Shown here piece after piece: positions 46,739 to 55,206 of a stretch of 59,425 bases of DNA. The notes below the pieces were generated by a model. The model was not told the DNA's origin, searched no databases, and saw only the letters and a list, made by a program, of their open reading frames with translations. The DNA is from Acidobacteriota bacterium. Lineage in GTDB: Bacteria > Acidobacteriota > Vicinamibacteria > Vicinamibacterales > UBA2999. How positions within the stretch are numbered: the first letter of the stretch is position 1; each line of letters opens with the position of its first letter. The stretch lies in contig CAUJDN010000071.1 in assembly GCA_963169195.1 (NCBI GenBank), forward strand, positions 1-59,425, in the 5' to 3' direction. A program made the translations under genes and the position numbers.

Positions 46739-47490
46739 GCGATGGAGTCTCGTGCGAAGTACACCGGCGGCCTCTCGCCCTTCGGTCGTTCCCCGACGCG
46801 ACGGAGGACCCGTGCGGGCACACCTCCCACGACCGTGCAGGGCGGCACGTCACGCGTCACGACGGAGCCGGCGGCGACCACGGCACCCCTGCCGACCGTG
46901 ACGCCGTCCGTGACGACCGCCCCCGCGCCGATCCAGACGTCGTCCTCGACCGTGATGCCCTGCGCGGTGATGCCCTGCTCGACGAATGGCCTCGCCGCGT
47001 CGTCGAACTCGTGGTTGACGGCGACGAGCTGCACCATGGGCGACGTGTACACGCGATGGCCGATCCTCACGCCACCCTGGCCCCGGATGACGTTGTACTC
47101 GCCGATCAGGCTGTCGTCTCCGATCCAGATGCCCGCGTTCGGCAGGTCGCGGAAGTTGTAGACGTGCAGCACCGAGCCGTGCATGACCATCGAGTTCCGG
47201 CCGACCGAGATCCCGCCGGGACACGCGTGCAGGTACACGCCCTGATCGAGGTACGCCCGGTCGCCCAGCGTCACGTTGCCGGCGAACCGGAGTCGGACGC
47301 CGGACTCGATGCCGGGCACGCCCCGCATGGTGAGAATCAGTCGGTAGGCACCTGCCCGGAGCAGCATGCCGATGGGCGTCGGCACCCAGCCGAAGCATGC
47401 GAGCACCAGCTGCTCGACGACGTAGCGAAGGGGGCTGGACGCCTGTCGCTGCACGTAGAGCAGGACGTGGGACAGCGAGGAGCGGATCAT
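46735..47490 (-). CDS. Left-handed beta-helix acyltransferase (WcaF/maltose O-acetyltransferase-like)
   Basis: A 251-residue protein with hexapeptide repeats from about residue 70 ([48 protein letters not shown]), then [32 protein letters not shown] with the catalytic-site histidine region at VAVNHEFDD. These enzymes transfer acetyl or another acyl group to a sugar hydroxyl. Here it probably decorates the polymer. It lies 52 nt after the tyrosine autokinase gene. Confidence 0.9.
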   Translation of the reverse strand: MIRSSLSHVLLYVQRQASSPLRYVVEQLVLACFGWVPTPIGMLLRAGAYRLILTMRGVPGIESGVRLRFAGNVTLGDRAYLDQGVYLHACPGGISVGRNSMVMHGSVLHVYNFRDLPNAGIWIGDDSLIGEYNVIRGQGGVRIGHRVYTSPMVQLVAVNHEFDDAARPFVEQGITAQGITVEDDVWIGAGAVVTDGVTVGRGAVVAAGSVVTRDVPPCTVVGGVPARVLRRVGERPKGERPPVYFARDSIA

Positions 47491-47542
47491 CGCGTGGCCC
47501 GCTCCCGCGTCGGGACGGACCCGGGCGCCCGATCGTCACCCA

Positions 47543-49786
47543 TCAGGTCGGCTTGTAGTCGTACCCGTACCCATAGTACGACGACCGCATGCCCGAGCCA
47601 TGGACGGAATTGATGACCGCGCCGAGCATCGTGCATCCGGCATCGTCCAGCACCGCGCACACGCGGCGAAGAGAGAGCCTGGACGTATGACCGGCGCGAA
47701 CGACGAGCACGACGCCGTCGGCCTTGGCCCCGAACAGTCTCGCGTCCGCGATGGGAACGGCTGGCGGCGTGTCGATGATCACGAACTGGAACGTGGACGC
47801 CATCTCGCGGATGAACACGTCGAGCTGCCCGGAACTGAGCAGTGCCATCGGATTGGGCGTCGCGGGGCCGGCGCTCACGACGGACAACTTCTCCTGCGAT
47901 GTGTCGTGAACGGTCACGCCCTGACTGAGCCCGGCCAGGAACAGGCTGAGCCCTCCCTCCGGTCCGATGCCGAACTCGCTCGCGAGTTGCGGCCGACGCA
48001 GGTCACCCTCGACCAGCAGCGTCCGCGCGCCGCTCTCGGCCAGCGCGCGACCGAGTTCCAGCGACACCGTCGTCTTGCCCTCCCCTGCCAGGGCCGAGGT
48101 CACGACCACCACGCGCGGGGGCCGCTCGGATCGCGACAGCAGGAGCGACGCGCACAAGGACCGCACCGCCTCGGTGCTCCCGAAATCCGTGCCGAGCGAG
48201 ACGCGGCCGGCGCGATCGGGGCCGGCTGGAACCAGTTCCGAGGGGCCCGCGTCCTCGGTGGTTCCGCCCAGCCGGAGCGCGGAGGCGGCCCTGGCGAGGA
48301 GCGACCTGCTGCCCGTCGCCGGCTGACGGAGCAACGGTATGGCTGCCAGCACAGGGAGCGTGGTGACGTGCTCGACCTCCTCCACCGTCGAGAAGGAGTT
48401 GATCCAGTAGTCGCGCGCGAGGACGACGCTCACGCCCAGCGCAACGCCGAGGACCAGCGCAAGGAACACGTTCCACAGGATCCGCGGGCTGGCGACGGTG
48501 TCAATCGGGATCGCGCGCTCGATGACACGCGCGCTCGCGAGGTCCATCCCGGGCGCCACGCTCAGCTGCTTGAGCCGCTCGAGAAGGCCTTCGTAGAGCT
48601 TGCGGTTGGTCTCGACGTTGCGCTGCAGGATGTTGTACTGGATGGAGGAATTCTGGAGCTGGTTGACTCGTCCTTCCTGGTCGACCCTTGCCGATCGGAT
48701 CGACGTCAGCTTCCCCTGTGCGGTCAGCTGTTCGAGTCGTGCCTGCGACCGCGCCTGTTCGAGCACGGCCGTCTTCTCGCGATCGATCTGCTCGCGAACG
48801 ACCGCGATCTCGTCGCGCTTCTGGACCACCGCCGGCCAGCTCTCGCCAAAGGTCGTCCGAAGGGCTGTGAGTTCCCGCTCCAGCTGCAGCAGGGTCGACA
48901 GCCGGGACCGCAGGACTTCGGTCATGAGGGTGTCCGGGAAGTCGGTGACCGAGGCCGTCTGCAGTGCATCGACCCTGGCCGTGGTCGACACGAGCTCCGA
49001 CTCGATCTCGAGGATCCGGCTCGAGAGCGCCACCAGCCGGTCGTCCGCGAGGTTGCGCCGGTCGGGTCTCGCCCCCTCGACGGCGTGCTGCTGTGAGTAG
49101 GCCACCAGTTCGCGTTCCGAGGACTGAATCTGCTCCTCCACCCGCCGGAGGTCGCGCTCGAGGAGCTCCCGCGCGTTGTCGCGGCTTTCCTGCTGCGACT
49201 CGAACTGCAGCCTGATGAACTCGTCCGCGAAGAGGTTCGCGACGTTCGCAGCGACCTGAGGATTGGGCGCCAGATACCGGACGGTGAGCATCTGCGTGCC
49301 CTCGAGCCGGGAGGAGGCGTAGCGCCGCTCGAGCGCCGGCGCCTCCTGGGCCATCGCGGGATCGACGCCCTTCTCGGCGAGCCGCTCCCCCACGCGCGCG
49401 AGGAGCGTCGGACCGAACAGAACCTGCTCCTGCGTTCTCATGTAGACGTCGAATGGCGGCCTCGGCACGTCGACGTTGCCGTTGGGCAGCAGCTGCATGG
49501 GCTCGGGGTCGATCTGGAGCAGCGCCGTCGCGCTGTAGAGCCTCTCCTGCAGCAGCGTGACGACGACGGTGGGGATCAGCACGAGCGCCGCCACGAGGAG
49601 TACCTGCCACTTCTGCTGGAACAGCAGGGCCACGATGAGCGAGGCGTCGATTGGCGGATCCTCGGCGACGGGCGGCCGCTGCCATCCGGGCTCACGGCGG
49701 TCGAGGCTGAGTGCGTGCGCGTCTCGCGAGCCCGTGGAACGGACCCGGCTGGGCAATGCCCGGCGACGGGAAGCCGATTTAGCCAT
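47543..49786 (-). CDS. Polysaccharide co-polymerase fused to bacterial tyrosine kinase (Wzc-like)
   Basis: A 747-residue inner-membrane protein. The Wzz domain starts near residue 48 with a first membrane segment (VLLVAALVLIPTVVV); a long periplasmic coiled-coil runs through about 190-420; the second membrane segment (ILWNVFLALVLGVALGVSVV) is near 440. The cytoplasmic BY-kinase has Walker A SALAGEGKT (about 562), the A-prime motif LLVEGDLRRP and Walker B FVIIDTPP. The tail SSYYGYGYDY holds five tyrosines for autophosphorylation. It controls chain length and works with the Wza-like proteins. The A-prime motif has Glu where most family members have Asp. Confidence 0.93.
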   Translation of the reverse strand: MAKSASRRRALPSRVRSTGSRDAHALSLDRREPGWQRPPVAEDPPIDASLIVALLFQQKWQVLLVAALVLIPTVVVTLLQERLYSATALLQIDPEPMQLLPNGNVDVPRPPFDVYMRTQEQVLFGPTLLARVGERLAEKGVDPAMAQEAPALERRYASSRLEGTQMLTVRYLAPNPQVAANVANLFADEFIRLQFESQQESRDNARELLERDLRRVEEQIQSSERELVAYSQQHAVEGARPDRRNLADDRLVALSSRILEIESELVSTTARVDALQTASVTDFPDTLMTEVLRSRLSTLLQLERELTALRTTFGESWPAVVQKRDEIAVVREQIDREKTAVLEQARSQARLEQLTAQGKLTSIRSARVDQEGRVNQLQNSSIQYNILQRNVETNRKLYEGLLERLKQLSVAPGMDLASARVIERAIPIDTVASPRILWNVFLALVLGVALGVSVVLARDYWINSFSTVEEVEHVTTLPVLAAIPLLRQPATGSRSLLARAASALRLGGTTEDAGPSELVPAGPDRAGRVSLGTDFGSTEAVRSLCASLLLSRSERPPRVVVVTSALAGEGKTTVSLELGRALAESGARTLLVEGDLRRPQLASEFGIGPEGGLSLFLAGLSQGVTVHDTSQEKLSVVSAGPATPNPMALLSSGQLDVFIREMASTFQFVIIDTPPAVPIADARLFGAKADGVVLVVRAGHTSRLSLRRVCAVLDDAGCTMLGAVINSVHGSGMRSSYYGYGYDYKPT

Positions 49787-49816
49787 GCATGAATCCTCGA
49801 GGGGGCAGGAGGGCCG

Positions 49817-51529
49817 TCAGACCGGGGCGCCAGCCCCGGTTGCCTGGACCGCGCCGGACCCGCCGGATGCCTGTCGGCCGGCCCAGCCGAGGTGCTGCAG
49901 GCCGACGTCGATGGCCGCCCGCAGCGTCCGACGGTCCGACAGCAGCATCTTGAGATAGGTCATCATGGGCCCGGGACGGAGCGCCCACTCCCGGAAGGCC
50001 CGCTTCTGCCAGTACTCGAGCTCCTCGGCCCGGAGTTGAGGATAGTCGAGCACCGTGGACTCGTCCATGTCCACCTCTTCCCAGCGGACGCCGGGCCGGA
50101 GCCATCCGTTGGCCACGACCTCCTTGAAGAAAGGCGTGCCGGGGTAGGGCGCCGCGATGTGGAACAGGGCGATGTCAAGCGGCAGGCTCTTCGAGAAGGC
50201 GATGGTCTCCTTGATAGTCTCGACGGTTTCTCCCGGAAGACCGATGATGAAGTAGCCCCAGTTCCTGATGCCGGCCTCGCGCGCCCACTGGAGGGACTGC
50301 CGGGCGCGGTCGGCATCGACGCCCTTGCGCGCGTGCGCGAGGATCGCCTTGTTCGCGGACTCCAGTCCCCACGAAATGTAGGCGCAGCCGGACCTGGCCA
50401 TCAGCTGCAGCATCTCGCGATCGACGAAATCCACGCGGCTGTTGCAGGTCCAGCTGATCTCGAGGCCCGACGCGATGATCTCGTTGCAGATCCCGACCAC
50501 CTGGGAGCGGTTCACGGTGAACAGGTCCGCATACATGTGGATGTGCCGCACGCCAAGTTCGTACAGTGTCCGGATCTCCTCCATGAGCCTGGCCGGCGAC
50601 CGCAGGCGCATGGTCGGCCCGTAGCTGACGTGCTTGATGCAGTACGTGCAGCCGGCCGGGCAGCCGCGGCTGGTCACGATGAAGCAGAACGGCCCCTTGA
50701 TGAGGGGCATCAGGTACTTCTGCAGCGGGAGCCGTTCGTAGAGCGGCAGCGGGAGATCGTCGAGATCCGCGATGAACGGCCGGTCGGGATTCACCACGAT
50801 CGCGCCGTCCTTCCGCCAGACCAGCCCCTTGATGAACGACAGGTCGGGACGACCGCCGGTGGCGGCAGGATCCACCGGACGGTAAGACGCGTCGTGCGCC
50901 TGAAACAGCTTCTCGATGTTCGCCGGGCGGGTGGCCTGCCGGCCCTCCAGATGATCGATGAGGTCGCGCACCGTGAGATCGGGCTCGCCGCGCAGGCCGT
51001 AGTCGAGCGTGGGATACGGCCTGAGCGTCTCGCGAGGCACCGGCGTGATGTGCGTGCCGAACGCCATGGTCACGGCGCCGACGCTCTTGGCGAGGAACGT
51101 CCCGTAGAGGTCGTTCTGAAGCGTGGGGGCCGTCAGCTGCGTGACGTAGTAGCGGGGACGATCGGTGCGAATGATCTGTTCGAAGGCGCTCCAGCTCATG
51201 CGCTCCGCAACGGCGTCCACGACCTTGACCGAGTAGGTCGGGTGCAGCAGCGCCGCCATCTGCGCGAGCGACACCTGCGGCCAGATCATGTTCTCGCGCG
51301 AGCGGCGCCCCACCCGGTGCTGGGAGCGGATCCAGATGGCGCCGTCGGGTGTCGGCGGGTTGACGAGCATCACGTCGACGCGGCTGGTCTCGCCCCGCCT
51401 CCCGGCGTAGTGCTGGACCACGTCGTCGGTGTCCGGGTGCCTGGCCGGCTGCAGGATGATCCGGGTCTTCGTGCCGACGTTGCGTGGCTCGGACGGGTTC
51501 GGCGCTGCGGTGTCGGAAGACTGGCTCAC
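49817..51529 (-). CDS. B12-binding-domain radical SAM protein
   Basis: A 570-residue enzyme. After a variable N-terminus, a Rossmann-like cobalamin-binding-type domain begins VMLVNPPTPDGAIW and runs to about 220. The radical SAM cluster motif is CPAGCTYC (CxxxCxxC) after FIVTSRG, and the rest of the SAM barrel includes YADLFTVNR and GYFIIGLPGET. The layout is that of the BchE/HpnJ-type group, which methylate, cyclise or rearrange unactivated carbons. The classic DxHxxG cobalamin His motif is not seen. Start GTG 51529 has GGGGG upstream. Within the glycan operon it might modify a sugar or the lipid carrier; substrate unknown. Confidence 0.88.
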   Translation of the reverse strand: MSQSSDTAAPNPSEPRNVGTKTRIILQPARHPDTDDVVQHYAGRRGETSRVDVMLVNPPTPDGAIWIRSQHRVGRRSRENMIWPQVSLAQMAALLHPTYSVKVVDAVAERMSWSAFEQIIRTDRPRYYVTQLTAPTLQNDLYGTFLAKSVGAVTMAFGTHITPVPRETLRPYPTLDYGLRGEPDLTVRDLIDHLEGRQATRPANIEKLFQAHDASYRPVDPAATGGRPDLSFIKGLVWRKDGAIVVNPDRPFIADLDDLPLPLYERLPLQKYLMPLIKGPFCFIVTSRGCPAGCTYCIKHVSYGPTMRLRSPARLMEEIRTLYELGVRHIHMYADLFTVNRSQVVGICNEIIASGLEISWTCNSRVDFVDREMLQLMARSGCAYISWGLESANKAILAHARKGVDADRARQSLQWAREAGIRNWGYFIIGLPGETVETIKETIAFSKSLPLDIALFHIAAPYPGTPFFKEVVANGWLRPGVRWEEVDMDESTVLDYPQLRAEELEYWQKRAFREWALRPGPMMTYLKMLLSDRRTLRAAIDVGLQHLGWAGRQASGGSGAVQATGAGAPV

Positions 51530-51554
51530 GATGCGTGCCCCCTCATCTGCCGTC

Positions 51555-52805
51555 TCAGCGCTCGTCGTTGCGGCCGAGCACCTGCGTGCTGAGCTGTCTC
51601 AACACCGAGGCCATCAACCACCACAACACGAGGTGCACGCCGACGAGCACCGCCATGGCGCTCGCCGTCAGGTAGAGCCACAGCCGCTCGATCGGCCAGC
51701 CCTGCAGGGCCAGCCACAGGCTGATCAGCGAGACGACGACCCCGGCTGCACCGGCGGCGAGTCCGGCAGGCAGGAACGCCTGCTCGACGGGGCGCTGGAG
51801 CAGCGGCTTCCTGAACAGCCCCTGGCGGATGGGGCGGTCGTAGAAGAGCGACACGAGATAGTTGAACGTCGCTCCGAGCGCGAAGACGCTCACCCCCGCC
51901 ACGCCGCACACGAGGGCCCCGAAGAGCGCAAAGGTCGCCAGCGGCCCGAGGCTGGTGACACCCTGCCATCGGGCGACGGCCAGCCCGGCGAGCCCCAGTC
52001 CCGCGATGGCCATGCCGGCGAGGCCCAACGCGCCGAAGATGCGCACGGGATTGTAGGCCAGCGCGGTCGAGACCATCGTCGTCAGGAACCGCAGGCCGTC
52101 CCGCGTCACGCTGAGCTTGGACTCGCCCAGACGCTCGCGGTAGCGAATGGGCCGCTCGGACACCACGATGCCTTCGTGCACGGCCCGCGTGCTCATCACG
52201 GGCGTCAGGTTCAGGCCGTCGGGCAGGGGAGAGAGGAGGTCGATCACCTCGCGCCGGAAGACCCGCATGCCGCTCGCGCTGTCGCTCACCGCTGTCCGCC
52301 CGATGATCGTGAGCAGGCTGGCAAAGAAGGTGTTGCCGATTCTCCGCACGAGCGGCATCTCGGTGTCGGCTCCCGCCATCCGCGAGCCGATGACGAGGTC
52401 GGCGCCGCCAGCCAGCACGGCATGACACAACTGGGGAAGCTCCTCCGGAGGGTAGGTCGCATCGGCATCGAGGAACCCGATCAGCGAGTATCGCGCCGCG
52501 GCAAAGCCGGTCTTGAGCGCCGCGCCGTACCCGCGGTTCCGGGAATGGCGGATCAGTCGCACCTGCGGGTAGCCGGCGATCACGTCGACAGTCCCGTCCG
52601 CAGATCCGTCATCGACCGCGATCACCTCGAACTGCGGCACGCCGACACCCCGCAGCATGTCGCCGAGTGCGAGACAGCGCTCCAGCGTTTCGGCCACCGC
52701 GGCGCGCTCGTTGTAGACAGGTATACAGATCGACAGGCCCTCGGCCGTCGCCGTCGCCGCGTGACCGGCCGGTCGGTCCATGGTCAGTTGCACTGGTCTG
52801 GACAT
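51555..52805 (-). CDS. GT2 polyprenyl glycosyltransferase with membrane tail
   Basis: A 416-residue protein. The GT-A domain has LSICIPVYNERAAVAETL, AVDDGSADGT and FLDADATYPPEEL, typical of DPM1/GtrB-like enzymes that transfer a sugar to undecaprenyl phosphate; four hydrophobic segments follow from about residue 250. It could supply the polyprenyl-phosphate sugar needed by the GT39-like transferases. First gene of the 20-kb minus-strand operon, with a sigma-54-like element 205 nt upstream. Confidence 0.88.
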   Translation of the reverse strand: MSRPVQLTMDRPAGHAATATAEGLSICIPVYNERAAVAETLERCLALGDMLRGVGVPQFEVIAVDDGSADGTVDVIAGYPQVRLIRHSRNRGYGAALKTGFAAARYSLIGFLDADATYPPEELPQLCHAVLAGGADLVIGSRMAGADTEMPLVRRIGNTFFASLLTIIGRTAVSDSASGMRVFRREVIDLLSPLPDGLNLTPVMSTRAVHEGIVVSERPIRYRERLGESKLSVTRDGLRFLTTMVSTALAYNPVRIFGALGLAGMAIAGLGLAGLAVARWQGVTSLGPLATFALFGALVCGVAGVSVFALGATFNYLVSLFYDRPIRQGLFRKPLLQRPVEQAFLPAGLAAGAAGVVVSLISLWLALQGWPIERLWLYLTASAMAVLVGVHLVLWWLMASVLRQLSTQVLGRNDER

Positions 52806-53009
52806 CCTGGATTCGCCTCGCCCCGGCCAAGCCGGCTCGGAACACCTGACTGCATGCCGTCCTCCGGCACGTGTGGGTTGTGGGAAACGGGGCCCAAAGC
52901 GGGGCAGGACAGGCTACCGCCCCGTCAGTCCCAGGACCGAGTACGCCCGTGCGACGACACCACCCCCTGCCTATTCCCAGTGGTGGCCGGCCAGGCGCCG
53001 TGCTGGTCT

Positions 53010-53024
53010 GCAACTGTCAAGCCA
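53010..53024 (-). promoter_or_regulatory. Sigma-54-like promoter for the 20-kb polysaccharide operon
   Basis: On the minus strand: TGGCTTGACAGTTGC followed by A. It matches TGGC, TTGCA and the ten-base GG-to-GC spacing, with two mismatches in the -24 block. The first gene of the operon starts 205 nt downstream. Confidence 0.55.
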
Positions 53025-53083
53025 TGCGGTCAGGCCGTGCCCGCGGGAGGTAGATGGCTCGAAGGACTCGTGAAACCGCAGAA

Positions 53084-53100
53084 ATCGAGTGGGACTCGAT
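53084..53100 (-). terminator. Candidate terminator after the PilZ gene
   Basis: On the minus strand ATCGAGT, CCC, ACTCGAT form a perfect 7-bp stem with a 3-base loop, followed by TTTCTG. It lies 106 nt after the PilZ stop and ahead of the sigma-54-like element of the next operon. The T run is short. Confidence 0.4.
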
Positions 53101-53205
53101 ATCGTGCGCGGCACCCGGTGGCAGGTAATCTCCCCTACGGATGACGAAATTCAGCGAATGCCGAGCCCGTCGCCGTCAGCGCGGGGCGATGACCCGGCCG
53201 CGCCC

Positions 53206-53580
53206 TCAGGTGATTTCGTACCTGGCCAGGCAGCGGTCGAGCCGTGCGGCCTGGCCCGCGTCCATCTCGAGGAACTCGAGCCCGGCTTCATACCGGGCGT
53301 CCCCGCCCGGGAGCTCGCGAATCCAGGCGACTCTGACGTCCACGGTCAGCGACTCACGCCCTGGCAGGAAGAGCTCGATCTCCAGCCGTGCGCCGACGAC
53401 GAGGGCATCGTCGGTGTGCGCCCGGATGCCGCCTCGACTCACGTCGCGTGCCGCCCGCCGTGGCGCCAGCAGGCGGGCAGGCCTGTAGAACATCGGCAGA
53501 CTGAGGCGCGAATACCGCCGGCGCTCGCTTGCGCTCATGCCATCGCTCGCGCATGTCTTCCCTCGACGCCTGGCAGCCAT
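53206..53580 (-). CDS. PilZ-domain protein, predicted c-di-GMP binder
   Basis: A 124-residue protein made almost only of a PilZ domain. The two c-di-GMP motifs are visible: RRRYSR (RxxxR type) about residue 19-24 and DVSRGG (D/NxSxxG) about 46-51, followed by beta strands ARLEIELFLPG and VRVAWIREL. It starts 7 nt after the GT4 gene, so they are co-transcribed. PilZ proteins often control exopolysaccharide synthases or export through c-di-GMP, making it a likely post-translational regulator here. An alternative start at 53538 (MSASERRR) would give 110 residues. Confidence 0.88.
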   Translation of the reverse strand: MAARRRGKTCASDGMSASERRRYSRLSLPMFYRPARLLAPRRAARDVSRGGIRAHTDDALVVGARLEIELFLPGRESLTVDVRVAWIRELPGGDARYEAGLEFLEMDAGQAARLDRCLARYEIT

Positions 53581-53587
53581 CCGTGAC

Positions 53588-54877
53588 TCACCCACCCGCC
53601 GGAGACCGCCCGGTGACGACGGCCGTGTAGAGACGCTCGAGCCGTGTGACGTAGCGATCCCACGAATGCTGTTCGACGGCCTCCTGCCTGGCCTGCGTGC
53701 CGAGCCGGGCACGCAAGGCCGGATCCTCCAGCAGGCGGATGATCGCGGCGCCCATGGCCGGCGCGTCACCAGGCGGCACGAGCAGCCCGTTTCCATCGTC
53801 TTGCACGACCGCCGCCAGCTGGCCAGCCCTCGTGGCGACGATGGCGACGCCTGAGGCCATGTATTCGAAGAGTTTCATCGGCGAGAGCCACGACTCGCAG
53901 CTCATGGGCGGAACGGGCGCCACGGCCACGTCGGCGGCGGCGATCAGGCGCGGAACGGCGGCATGAGGAACCGCCCCGACGAATCGCGTGGCGCCGTCGA
54001 GGCCGAGGGCCGAGGCCCTTCGCTGCATGGCGTCCCGGGTGGGCCCGTCTCCGACCAGCAGCAGGCGGGCGCCAGGGAGGGCGCGGAGCACGCCTGCGAA
54101 CGCGTCGAGCAGGGTGTCGATGTCGTGCCACTCGTAGAAGTTCCCGACGAAGATCACGACCGGCCCTGGTTCGACGCCGAGCTCGGCGCGCACGACGGGC
54201 TGGAGGTCCGGGGCGGGCTGGAAGCGCTCGGTGTCCACGCCGTTAGGGAGCACGACCACCTTCTCCGGCGGCACGCGCCATCGATCGAGCAGCCCCGCTC
54301 GCGCCGGGTCCGACACGCAGATGACGCAGCGGGCGGTCCGCAGGTTGTAGCGAAGCAGCTGCCGAGCCCGCCAGCGGAGCAGGCCGGTGACGGGCCTGCC
54401 CATGAAGTCGTGCTCGGCGATCTGGTCGGCGTCGAAGAACAGCACGAACGGGAGCCCGAGGCGCCGGCACGCCATGGCCACGCCGGCATTGTACAGGCCG
54501 TTCCGCTCGTGCACGACGTCATGCCCCGGAAGGCAGCGGAGACACGCGTCGAACCGGCGCAGGGTGGAGAAGACGTTGAGGTACGGGACGCCGACGCGGC
54601 GCTGCACGCGCCACGCGCTCCGGCTGGCCGTCTCGAACCAGGCGCCCGCCGACCATGTCCGCGGCACGGTGGTCACCCGGTCCAGATCGCTTGCGCATTC
54701 GACCTCGTCCAGGCCCCGCGGCGCGACGAAGGTGAGCTGGTGTCCACGCGCCGACAGGCCCGCGGCAATGTAGCCCTGCTGGATGCAGGCGGCCTCCGTG
54801 GACTCCCCGCGCATCACATCGCGCAGCGCGGTCAGGTCGGGCTGGCAGAAGGCAATGCGCACCGTGCCTTGTAGCAT
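53588..54877 (-). CDS. GT4-family glycosyltransferase
   Basis: A 429-residue GT-B enzyme. The N-terminus is VRIAFCQPDLTALRDVMRGE; the donor domain has VIFVGNFYEWHDIDTLLDAF, LLVGDGPTRDAM and SPMKLFEYMASGVAIVAT, with the E-x7-E region shifted to the KLFEYMASG form. The ATG at 54877 is supported by GAGG upstream. Operon with the PilZ gene. Confidence 0.9.
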   Translation of the reverse strand: MLQGTVRIAFCQPDLTALRDVMRGESTEAACIQQGYIAAGLSARGHQLTFVAPRGLDEVECASDLDRVTTVPRTWSAGAWFETASRSAWRVQRRVGVPYLNVFSTLRRFDACLRCLPGHDVVHERNGLYNAGVAMACRRLGLPFVLFFDADQIAEHDFMGRPVTGLLRWRARQLLRYNLRTARCVICVSDPARAGLLDRWRVPPEKVVVLPNGVDTERFQPAPDLQPVVRAELGVEPGPVVIFVGNFYEWHDIDTLLDAFAGVLRALPGARLLLVGDGPTRDAMQRRASALGLDGATRFVGAVPHAAVPRLIAAADVAVAPVPPMSCESWLSPMKLFEYMASGVAIVATRAGQLAAVVQDDGNGLLVPPGDAPAMGAAIIRLLEDPALRARLGTQARQEAVEQHSWDRYVTRLERLYTAVVTGRSPAGG

Positions 54878-55206
54878 GCCACGGCCTCGCCGCCGAGCGA
54901 GAGACGCCTCGGTGTCCCTGTCGAAGAGACGGCGCCCCTGCACCGCGGCTCGAGCCTGCCCTGGCGCGCACGCTCAGGGGCGGGGCTACGGACGCGGCGT
55001 GTTGACAAAATATCGCTCCCGGGAAGACTTCCGGGCCTGGCAGGCAGCGGGCGCCGGCCCCGCACCGGTCTGGGTAACGAACGCGCGCAGAAGCAGTTAG
55101 CCGGAGACGGATTCCGGCCGGCCCCCTGCCGTCGACTTGGTGAGAACTTTGCTCGACGAAGCCGAGGATGAGCGTCGGCACACGTGGGAGCGATCGCGGC
55201 TGGACG
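54878..55206. other. Divergent intergenic region between the GT4 gene and gmhA-gmhB
   Basis: About 330 bases, no convincing gene. It has a consensus -35-like TTGACA at 55002-55007 without a clear -10 partner, a GGAAG/CTTCC dyad at 55019-55029, and a sigma-54-like element at 55138 facing gmhA-gmhB. I found no sigma-54-like element facing the GT4-PilZ pair. Confidence 0.5.
55138..55152 (+). promoter_or_regulatory. Sigma-54-like promoter before gmhA-gmhB
   Basis: TGGTGAGAACTTTGC keeps TGG, TTGC and the ten-base spacing but differs at three positions in the -24 block. Transcription from it would begin near 55164, which favours the ATG at 55207 over that at 55168 as the start codon. Confidence 0.35.

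Larger units (their letters stand above)
52806..53205. other. Intergenic region upstream of the 20-kb minus-strand operon
   Basis: 400 bases with no convincing gene. It contains a sigma-54-like promoter (53010-53024) pointing into the operon and a hairpin (53084-53100) that could end the PilZ transcript. Confidence 0.6.
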
